A DNA stretch of 64,000 nucleotides from Branchiostoma floridae (lineage: Eukaryota > Chordata > Leptocardii > Amphioxiformes > Branchiostomatidae). Every line of letters starts with the position of its first letter. Position 1 is the stretch's first letter. This document shows, in pieces, positions 43,801 to 55,800 of this stretch. The DNA lies in contig NC_049996.1 of assembly GCF_000003815.2 (NCBI RefSeq), positions 12,806,440-12,870,439 on the forward strand, in the 5' to 3' direction. The notes beneath the pieces are model-generated. The model worked only from the letters and a program-made list of their open reading frames with translations. It made no database searches and was not told the origin of the DNA. Position numbers and translations under genes: made by a program.

Positions 43801-46800
43801 TTGTTTTTGATGTACATGTTTATTTCCAGGTACCTTTACTGGACTCAGTATGGAGGTATTCAAAGGGCTAGCATGGGAGGAAACAACAGGACCACCCTTG
43901 TCTCCAACACTGGGCTGGCATATGGGCTGGCTATCGACTTTGATGAAAACAAGCTCTACTTTTCTGACTTGTATGGGTAAGTGGCTGTTTCTGTTATTAT
44001 CTTAACAGTCTAAATGTCAATCTTGGTCTGTGATAGGCATTATTTCTTGGCAAACTGAAGGCCACGCCCACAAAAGTGGAAACCTCAGCCCAGTTTAGTA
44101 GAGCCTCCCCATTTTATATTGCATTGGTTGAGGGCAAGGGTCTGCATAGGATTGGTGCAAGTATACACTGTAATTTGTCTAGTGTAGGTAAGTGTAGATG
44201 CTTCCTACACAAGTGCGGGTATGCAAAAACATATTTCAAGCCCTAACTGCTGTTAATCTTCAAATGTAGGCTCTGGTTTAATGTCTGTTGTGACCTCTCT
44301 ACTGACAAATCCTTAGTACGTTAATATGTGCTGGCATTGTACTCACCACTGTGTTTATCTTAAAACAGATTTGTTTCAACTGCGAAGTTAAAACTCTGTG
44401 ATGTCCCTTCCTAAAGCAAAATTAAGTCCCGTATGAAAATGTAACTTTTTGTATTGTTACTTGCTAAATGTACAATGTACATGTGCATTGGTACAGGGAT
44501 ACGATTGAGAGGGTGAACTTGGATGGATCTGGACGTGAGACCGTTGTCTCCTCAAGCATGGCGCCCAACGGTATCGCGATTAGCGGGTCCTACATCTACT
44601 GGACCGACACCAGCCTGAATGCTGTCCTGCGCGCCGAGAAACACACCGGAGCCAATCAAATCCGCATGGCACAAGGTCTGGGGTCAGGCATGCGAGATGT
44701 CCACGTCTTCTCCACCTCTAGTCAGCAGTGTAAGTAGAGCTACATGTACTAACATTTCCACTCAGTCCCTACAATTAAATTCAATTCTATGGGATGAATA
44801 GCAAAGTAGAAGGACAGGTATGTTTCCATGTGTGTTGATGGTGTTCAGCACCAAGGACAGGTGTGGTTGCCTGTGTGTAGATGGTGTTCAGCATCAAGGA
44901 CAGGCATGTTTACCTATGTGTGGATGGTGTTCAGCACCAAGGACAGGCTTGTTTACCTGTGTGTGGATGGTGTTCAGCACCAAGGACAGGCCTGTTTACC
45001 TGTGTGTGGATGGTGTTCAGCACCAAGGACATGCATGTTTGCATGTGTGTAGATGGTGTTCAGCACCAAGGACAGGTATGTTAACCAATGTGTGGATAAT
45101 GTTCAGCACAAAGAACAGGTATGTTTGCCTGTGTATGGATGGTGTTCAGCACCAAGGACAGGTATGTTTGACTGTGTGTGGATGGTATTCGAGTGTGTTT
45201 ATCTATTTGTGAGTCTGTTTGTGAACAAACACCATAACTTGAGAAGTTGTGGATGGATCTTAATGATGCAAAATGTACATGTACATGTATTTGTATGCTG
45301 GTTGTTTTGCTGGTTTTTATATCTCATGCTACAGTCATTTTTAAGTGGTGATTACATGTAGCTCTTGTTCTAACACGTATACAATTTTTACTGTATTCTA
45401 AGGAAGTTGAATGCTTGCCCAATTTAGCCATTTTTGTTCTTAATGAACTTATTGTCCATCAATGTCATTTTAGGCTCCAACGATCCATGTGAAAACAACA
45501 ATGGTGGTTGTAGCCACTCGTGCCATCCTGCGCCCAGCGGCGGAACAGAATGTGCATGTCCCAACGATGGCAACTACAAACTGGCCAATGGTGGCAAGGA
45601 CTGTGTCCGTGAGTACTTGAAAATTCAACAACACTGCATAGATTAGTTGTATGTAAGGCCTTACTGATTTTGCTAATATGAATGACATCCACTTGATGAT
45701 GCGAGTGTGCGAATAAAAAAAAGTTGGGCCACCACGAAAAGTTGCCTTAATTATGAAATGTTGGTGATCAGGAAGGTTCACTGAATACACTAGACATTGT
45801 ATATCAAACAACAAATGCCATAACGTTATATTTGTACTTTCAAGTCTTCTTTCTTGAATTTGGAAAACCTCACTCAGGGCTTGAAGTACGTTTATATAAA
45901 CTAAGTTGTGCTGATAAACATGGCAAAAAAATTATGATAGGAAACAAGCATTCTATGGCATTAGTATGTTTTCTGATATTTTTTTTGTAATTTACTGCAT
46001 AATTTTCTCATTTTGCAGATTCTTGACACAATTTACAACTTTTTAAACAGACAAACATTGATGCATGTATGGATGTCATCTAGATAACCAAGTCCAAATG
46101 TGGCCCAAATTATAAAATTGTAACTTAATATTAACAATCAGGTACCTGGAGCTACACATTACAAAATTACAGACCTGATTGTCAGATAGCTTTAAATCAT
46201 ACATACATAATTATGTCTGAACATTTTTTGAATGGTATTGGTTACATACTTAAAGTACCTAATCCATACTATCCAGGTAAGGTGGTATCACCCTCTTAGG
46301 ATATTGACTGAATATTTAATAGAATTTTAGACAAGCCAATTTGTTTTCCAGTCATGATTAATAATTTATACAGAATGACACACCGTAAATGTCAGTACTC
46401 TCCAGACTGCAGAATGGATAGAGACCACTGGCTGCTTTTGTCAAGCCTGTTGTTTACACTGTTTTTCTCCTTCGCTTTTGGTAAGGCAACAGTTTTAAGT
46501 TGGTGTAGGAAGAAGTGAAAGGGGGAGGGGGGCAGCAGTAGTTGACATGCTTTTGTAGTATCACAATGCAATCATGTATGTTGTTTCTTAGCACAAGTTG
46601 CTTTAGTTACAACCCTATGTTCCAACACCCCTAGGCCCTATATGTTCCATCACCCCCTAACATACACGGAACATGTAACAGGGGTGCTGGTACATAAGGC
46701 TGTTCCCAGTTGTTTCAGAGAACGCAAGACCTGTAAAAGATACTCCAGAGATTGCAATAATTATATTAGATTTCGGAAGTGCATGTGCAATGTAGTTTAC

Positions 46801-49800
46801 TGAATGTCTGACGCCTGGCTTCCCTCTGCAGCTGCCAACAGCACCTGCAACGAACAGTGGCAGTTCACCTGTCAGAACGGCAGGTGCATCCCGTCACGAT
46901 GGAAGTGTGATGTCGATAATGACTGTGGAGACAACTCTGACGAACTCCCCAGAGTCTGTGGTAGGGAAACATGCTGCATTCCACCATGATTGTGTAGTGT
47001 AGTTTTGCAGCTCTTTTTATTGATATTGCAAGTCAGAAACTGTTGTGTTGTTGGGTTAGAAACCTACCTGCATAGCTAACATGATGCTGTAGTTGGTCGT
47101 CTTCTTGTTAGGGTGGTTGTCTTGCTGCTGTCCATGGGTTTGAATCTCTGGTGGGCCTTTTTCCCCCTTTGTAAAGGCACTTTACACTTATTTCCACTCT
47201 GAATGTGTTGTCTGTGTGGAGAGCCACAACGCCAGATGTTAAAGATCCCACCACACTCATATATATAGAAAAGAGTAGGGGTCCATGTTGGTGTGAGTGG
47301 ATCAAGCCTTACAGTCTTGATCAGGGTTGACATCTTGAAAAGGTGATAGTCACTGTCCTTTCACAAATGTGGTAAATTTCAGTTAATAAATAATTTGGCA
47401 GTCAGACAATTCTCATCATATATTTTAACAATGTGTGCAATCTTTTATCAACTTCACCCCAAGGAGGTAAAGTAATCTTCTAGACTTGTGTCTGTGTCCC
47501 TGTGTGTTTCTGAATTTGCTTGAAGGGGAATGAAGTCTGCATTTTCTGATTACCTTGTTTTAGATTTATGGTAACAAATTGAAAACTAAGTCTGGAACTT
47601 TGCCTCCCTGCAGCCGACCATGTTTGTCTGGCGACAGACTACACCTGTAACAACAAGCGCTGCATCCCGGCCTATTTCAGGTGCGACTTTGACAACGACT
47701 GCCGGGATAACTCGGATGAAGCTGACTGTGGTAAGTTAGCCAATAATCCAGGTTATTACGTTAGTATTGGGATGATGACACAAAAATCATATTGTTATTA
47801 TTATTAGCATATTAATCATATGATAAGTCATAATATTTCGGCATGACTGGTTCCTATAGATACCAATAAATAAACCACCAAGTGAATGAAGTAAATAGGC
47901 TGATTTATGAGGTGGTTATAAGAAGCGACTGTACATCATAACCCTGTACAATGTGTTTCCTGAAAGAAAGGTCTGTCATAAAACTACCATCATTAATCAA
48001 ACTGACGCACGAATGAGACAAGTTCTGTATAACAAATAAATCTTTTAATCGTTCAAATCCTACATATCTTGAAGTATTTGTCAAGTTATTAGGTCAAGTT
48101 GCCACATAGCACTTGACCCCTACATACAATGTATACATTGGATTTATGTGTACAGCTTAAGTGGTTGATTAAGTAACAGTGACTGGTGGTTATGGCAAAA
48201 TCATGTGTCTATATTTCTTATAATAGTCATTGATTTTTGCCTCCATACAGAGTACCCAGACTGTGGGGAGGGAGAGTTCACGTGTGATAGCGGTCGCTGC
48301 ATCGATATAGCCCAGCGTTGTGACGGGTACAACCACTGCCGCGACAACACCACCTCCGATGAGATCAACTGTTGTAAGTCAGAAAGTTTCTTCCTTTCCT
48401 TTGACTTTAAGTACTGTTTCATTCCATCACTTCTATGTACAAGTTTCAGGTTTTTGTACTCATTCTTGCCCACTAGTCCTAACTTGCAAATACAATTCAA
48501 TCTCTACAGCTTGATAAATATGGGAGATTTACTCCCGGACATTTCAAGTGACATTCATCACTCTTCTTCAGTGTCACCAGAATGGACTGGCAGAATAATT
48601 TGATTCAAGTACAGCTATTACTAGAACAACTGATTGAACTGCTAACTCCTAAGGATTATATGCAAGTCTCAAATGTAAATCATGTGTGTATACATGTAGT
48701 TCCTTATGGTAAAACAATACCATAGGAAGTTATTGTCCTTTAAGTAAATCTCTGTTTTTTAATCCAGTTGTGGAGAGAGAAATTTTATTTGAATATTTTT
48801 TACCTGGATGTCTAACCTTCACAAACGTATTACTAATTTTGTTTGTCAATGTGTCTTGTCTTAGCTCCGAGCACCTGTCGTCCCAACCTGATAAAGTGTT
48901 CCACGACTAACGTGTGCATCCCCCGCTTCTGGCTCTGTGATGGTGACAACGACTGTGGGGACAACTCGGATGAAACACCAACTTTCTGCTGTAAGTATCT
49001 CAGTCACAATAATCGTTATGTAATGGAAACACTGATTAAGAGATACATATACTTGGAGTGAAAAGACAACCTCTTAAGAAAGGCTTTGTTTATCTAACTT
49101 AAGTTAGCAAAGACTTTGGTAGTTCAGTAACCAGCTAGCCAGTGTAATCAATGTGTCATCTTAATAATCAATTTTCTAAAGCTATCATTACCTCCATGAA
49201 AAATGGAGGTACCGTTTTGGTGTGTCTGTGTGTGTCAATTTTGGGCTCCTAGTACATGTATGTGTACATTGTTCAAAATGTATTTTAAAATGTTGTAGTC
49301 CAGTACTGTAGCTTTTGTCATGAAATTCAAGTCAAATAGGATCAGATTGGCATTAAATGTTGACAGTCAATAAAGAATGGCCTATTGTTTTCCAGTGGCT
49401 GCTACCTGTAGCGCTAGTGAGTTCCCGTGCTCGAGCGGCCGCTGTCTACCTGCCAGCTGGCACTGCGATGGAGATAATGACTGCGGTGATAATTCTGATG
49501 AACCAGAAGATGTTTGTTGTGAGTGTAGATTTATGTCATTTCAAAATGGTTCCGGTGGGTGGCAAGTTGGTCTTTTGGTTTGGGCTGTTGAATCTAAAGT
49601 TTCTAGGTTCAAATCCCCAAAGTTGTGGAAGTGGGATAGGCACTCTACACCTGTTTCCTCATTCATCTCAAGTGAAAATGAGTAGCTAGATTTAGTCAGT
49701 GAATCTCTCTCAGATGGGATGTAAAGCTAGTTCTCCCCATATTGGGGGAGAACTATGCCTCAACCACCTTGAAGAATCCATCTCACTTATAAAAAAGAAT

Positions 49801-52800
49801 AGTGGTCCATCCCAGTGCAAGTGGATCAAACCTTACCTTACAAATCTTACACAGCTTAAACTTATATAATTACTGTGAGAAAAAGCAGTGTGTTATGGCT
49901 AAAGTTGGTTTTCTGATTATGTAAAACAAATATGGTAATCACATGTAATTTTATCATGCTATTGATAATAAATGATGTAAATTAAAGTTTCTTGTTCCTG
50001 ATATTCTTGTTCCTTGATGTTCAGCCAATCCTGATAGGACATGCTATGGCGACCAGTTCACCTGCGATAACGGGCGCTGCATCCCGAGCAGATGGATCTG
50101 TGACAACGACAACGACTGTGGAGACATGTCTGACGAGGATGAGCGCCACAACTGCGGTGATTATTTTGTTTTGTTTTGATTTTTCATCTTTGTGTGTCAC
50201 CAAGACAAAGATAGAAGACTTTTGAAATGAAACACTCAGCAATCAAAAGTAGCGAGCAAAATGTACATTGCAACTGTCATTACATGTACATGTATTTTAA
50301 CATCAACAGGTGTCAGATTAAAACCTGAGGCTTTGATAATTATATAAACAGTTGTGTTTCAGGCTATGTTAAGAAAAAACAGGGTCGGCAGTATTTTGCT
50401 AGGGTCAAATGGGCAACCAGAACGTTAACACAACAATTATTTTCCTAAGCCTAAAAGTGAAGCTGAATTATATTGTTATAACATTGCCAATCAACACCTT
50501 ACCTTACATGTATAATGAATGTCAAATACAAATGTATGTACAGTTGTACAGTAAGAGTGACTACAAACACCTGAGAACACGTGTCTGAAATGTTTGTTTA
50601 TCCCGCAGCTGAAAGGCCCTGTGCGGAGGGCTACTTCACCTGCACAAACAGCCCAGCCGGGCGGCGCAGGTGCATCCTCCAGAGGTTTGTGTGTGATGGA
50701 GATGCAGACTGTCCTGATGCAGAGGATGAGCATCAGAACTGCAGTAAGTACAGCAGATGTCAAGTCCAGATTTATCTCCAGAGGACTTGACAACGGGTTA
50801 CACTGTGCCAATGATACCGGTATTACACATCAATATTTGTCGGGCAGTTGATTGTTTGATTGATTTGTTTGTTGATTGGTTGTCACATGAGACAAAATAT
50901 GACGGCTGTCCTAATGATAGGCCCCATTCGCAGTACACACAGGTTTTTCTTATGTTTTACTCATTGATATAGGGCCCAAACAGTTAATGATGACAATCAC
51001 ACATGTACATGTATTTTACGACCGAATACAAATACATTGAGCACCTGTCAAATTGTATGGGTGACAATCTGGGAAATCACTCATGACAACAAAATTGTTC
51101 TGAAAAGAAACATCCAACACCCAAATTATCAACATTTCTTCCAAGAATTATAAAGATTATGTAATGTTTGGGGTTTTATTTTCTATATAAAACCCCAAAC
51201 ATTACATAATCTTTATGTACTGTATTTTCTGGCTAGAGCATTGGAATCAGAATCAGTAGGTCCAGAGTTCAATACTCGCCATGCCCCTGCCCCCATTACG
51301 GTGGAGTGACGCCCACCGAGCCTTATGGCTAATCTGTCTAAAGGTGCCAAAAATACCTACAGATTTGCTGCCAGTGTGTCAACATCTGCACACTTGCCAC
51401 TCAGACCCGTGAATTTTGTTTTTTCTATATCATCTTGCTTTTATGAAGCAGCGCCGTAAAGCCTATTTTGATAAACGGATTCCTGGCATGAACAATGTGA
51501 CCTTTTCAGCTCGCCGAACCTGTCTGGAGAATGAATTCACCTGTGACAACGGCCTCTGCATCAGTAGTCAGTCACGCTGCGACCATTACAACGACTGTGG
51601 AGACCACAGCGACGAGAGTAACGATTGCCAGTACGCCACCTGTAACTCTCAGTTCCAGTTCACGTGCCAGAACGGGCGCTGCATCCCGTCCAGGTGGACG
51701 TGTGATGGGGACAATGACTGTTTCGATGGATCAGATGAGCTGGACTCTCTTTGTGGTGAGTCAACTACTGTAACCTGTACAAATCTGTACAGGTGATCAC
51801 CTCTACATAAGAACCACCTGGCCAGTGTAATCACTTTTGGTGGTCCCTTTGATAATGTTCCCCTATGACACAAGCATTTCATTAAGCACCTGTCCACACA
51901 GACCATATTTTAGTGGTCCCCAGAGTGGTATTCCTGTTTTTTTTTTTTTTTAGTAAAATTGTTTCCAGCAAATTGTTTATAGGCACATGTATAGACACAT
52001 ACATGTAGAATCAAACTGAAATTATTGAATCACATTACTCTGTATTGATTAGTACCTGTCATCCTCTGTCTGATTCTTATTAAAGCATACAACATGTATT
52101 TCATCCTTCAGACAAATTAGTTTAATGACCACATAAGTATACATGAAAGTTGATACATGTACAAAGTGGTAGAGTACCATGTGTCAAATGTTAAGAAATG
52201 GCTTCAAAATTTGCCTATGAACTGGTTTTGATACCATGATCAATCCAGAGAAATAGTAGTGTGAAGGGAATCCACTTATTTTTCCACCTTATGTTCCAGT
52301 GACACAACAGCCGACCTGCCCACCTAACCAGTTCCTGTGTAACAGTGGCCAGTGTATCTCCAACAGCCTGGTTTGTGACGGGCGCTACGACTGTCCTGAT
52401 AACAGCGACGAGTTCCACTGTGGTAAGTGGTAGGAGTAGTGTGTTCACTGTGTTATAACTTCTGTCTTGGAGGTAATTCTAACCAACAGGTGCATGTTGT
52501 TGGCTTGATGGTTAATAAGTAGTATGATTAGTGTTTTACTGTATTTTTACCCCTGCTAGGAGGTTGATGTGTAATAAATTTAACTAATGTTGATTAGTTA
52601 GATGTTTGGTGGTTGGTTTTGATGGTTTGTTTGTTTGTTTCTTTGTCAAAATGATAACTCAAAAGCCAAGATCCTAATCTGATTTTCAAGCTTTTCTCTT
52701 TTGGTTGGCCACTGGAAAATCAGGATCCTTATGCGAATTTTCTAAAGAAATCTTTTTCAAAAATCCAATGCAGACTTTTCTTTTTAAACTGCAGGTTAAA

Positions 52801-55800
52801 TCAGTGTAAACTCAAATGCAACAGTGCAAGTGAAAAGTGATCTCAGTCAAGTTTTGCTCCCTAAAGAACTTATCTTTCACTGGCTGTATACACTATTGTC
52901 AGGTTCATTGCACCAAATTCCTCTACCTCTTTTCAACAAGCACAATAAATGGAAGACCACAGCTTAACATCACGTCTTAAGAACTGAACCCCTTCTCAGT
53001 AGCGTGCATGTCAGGTGACAATGGCTGGGAAGCAAAACTGTAGTTTTAGAGGTAGCATCACCAACCATTGGACCATTCACACTACTCCAATTGCAGTGTT
53101 TGACAGTGTTATATATGTGTCTACCCTCCCCATCCCCACAGGTATTAATGAGTGTCAGAACCCAGCAGTAAGCCGCTGTGAACACAGATGTGTGGACACA
53201 CAGACCAGCTATCGCTGTGTGTGTAATGCTGGGTATGTCCTCATGGCTGACGGAAAGGCTTGTACAGGTTAGAACACTCACTTTTCACCTCTTACACACA
53301 AGCGTAGCACTACTTGGTCCTATAAGTCTTGAAAATTGAAACTTATACAGTGTACTTATTTTTGTGGTGACCTCTCCACTGTAAGTGTAAAATTGTTTTA
53401 TATGCCAAATTCAAGATACAGCTAACACCTCCTATTCACTCTTACTGCAAAAAAGACAAAGTCAAAATAAGATTTACAGTATGAAAAAAAAAATTCTATC
53501 TGTCAAAAAGTCTGAAATATTTTCAAATCAGTGATCATTGATGTGAGATTAAATGTGTAGGATGGAAAAATGCTTTTGACAGCGCTGGTAGAGAAGAATA
53601 AATAAGAAAAATTATGTAGAAATGAATGCTTTGGTTGAAAATGTTTTGTATAATTGCAGATATTGATGAGTGTACAGACACCCCCTGGGTATGTAGTCAG
53701 GGCTGTGAGAACACTCCTGGCTCCTACATCTGTAAGTGTGGAGATGGGTACCTGAGGGAACCTGATGGTTTCACCTGCAAACACACCGCAAGTAAGTTTA
53801 ACTTTACTTTCTCCTTCCATCAACAGGGTAATACAGAACCAGATGAGTATTCCAGTCAACATTATGATGAAATCTACTAATGCAGTAATGCAGGTAGTAC
53901 AGTAGCCTTTTTGAGGCAGTAATTGCAGCAGGTTGATATTGGAAGGCAGAGCTCATCCCTCTCCTTCCACTGCCTTTTAGCTCCCAAACTGAAGTAACAC
54001 CTGGGTGAAGTAGTTAGGAAAGTCATTTAAGTATCTTTCCCAAGGGCACAAGATCGGAAGCATGACTGAATTCGAACCCAGAAACTCTGAGTAGTAGACA
54101 GGTTTCTTAATGCTTGTGTTAATGGGAAAACTTATCTAATGAACAACCACAAAGCAGAAGTGGTCACATTAACCAATTGGTCTGTATGTAGAGGTGGTCA
54201 CAGGCTTGACCTGTAATAATTGACTTTCAATTGATGATTTGACCCTGTTTTTCCCCAGCTGTGGACCCCTACCTTGTCTTCAGTAACAGGTACTACATCA
54301 GGAACCTGACTGTAGATGGAAGCAGTTACAACCTCGTCAAGCAAGGTCAGTATACAAAAACATACGTTGTACGTGTGCAGAAGCCACTGACAGTTTCTTC
54401 TTGATATACAAAATGTATGTAGAGTCATTGTACTCTTTGTACACATTTACTCTTTGCCACAAAGTGCAGCCCTCACTAGACAACACTTGCAGCCATGACA
54501 GACAGCAAACATGACAGTTCATTTGGTATAACCAAGTACTGCTGCACCACATGCCTGTGACACTGGTGTTATGCTGAAGGGTGGTTATGACTTATACCAG
54601 CTATACAGACTGTTGTCACAATAAGATGTATTGTGTAAAAGTGTGACGCATACTTTTGGATGTGATATATTTGAGTTACATACATTCGGTATGTCATGGA
54701 TGATACTTAATCTTGACTGAATCTATAATATCTATAATGATGCATTAGCTTCATATTTTTCTATTCTGGAATATTCAAGTATTGTACAATCTATTCAAGT
54801 TGAAGATAAAAAAAAATGTAAGGTAAACATTCAAAGGCTACACGTTTGTACCTAACCTTCTTGGGAAAGTCTGTTAATGTCTATGTAGTGAAGTTTTCCT
54901 TCTGTACCTTGTAGGCTTGACCAATGCGATTGCTTTGGACTATGACCTTCAAGAGCAGCGGTACTACTATTCTGACATTGGTGCGAACCTGATCAAACGC
55001 ATGTTCATGAATGGTACGGGAGAGGAAACCATCATCGACCAGAACATTCCACTGGTGGAAGGGATGGCGGTGGACTGGATTGGCAGGTAGCTGACTTATG
55101 CCTACTTGTAATAGGCTAGTGCAGGGTTCTAGCCAGCGCTTGTCTTTCTGTCCTTTGACAGAATTTCGCCACTGGGGACGGACATAAATTTTGCCCATTC
55201 TGTCCTCCGCTATGTGTTTGTTGTGTAAAAAAAAAGTACTCCAGTAGCCTTTTTGAGCTAGACTGTTGGGGGTATTGTGTCTGTGTCTAGGGCATGGTAT
55301 TTGAAGCCCATCCCTCTCCTTCCATTTGCCTTTTACATCCTCAACTGAAGTCAGGTAACCATTTTTACACCTGGGTGGATTGAGAATAGTCATATTAGGG
55401 GCTTTACCAAAGATGCAATGTCTGTCTAGAAATGCTGTGAATCAAACCTGTGACACCATTTGACACCACAGTACCATGCCTTTCTAACTTAACCCTTCTT
55501 TATTACACTGGTATTTAACACTGTTAACTTGAACTATTTGTTATGTGTTGATCACCAGGAAGCTGTACTGGAATGACAGAAGAATGAAGAAGATGTTTGT
55601 GTCTGAACTGACTGGGAGGTCCCGACGGACCCACCACCAGCAGTGCATCAACAAGAACGGCACTGATTACTGCATGCAGGAGCCGAGAGCTCTAGCTGTG
55701 GATCCAAAAGAAGCGTAAGATTCAGTAATCTATTCTCCAAGCAGTCTTGGTCGATGGTTGTTTTGTTGTTGTTTTTATCGCCTTTTCTAGATTCCCTACA

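Noticed and set aside
44820-45361. Overlapping plus-strand ORFs with repeats of VDGVQHQGQ or WCSAPRTG
   Set aside because: They are readings of the 43-bp minisatellite in different frames.
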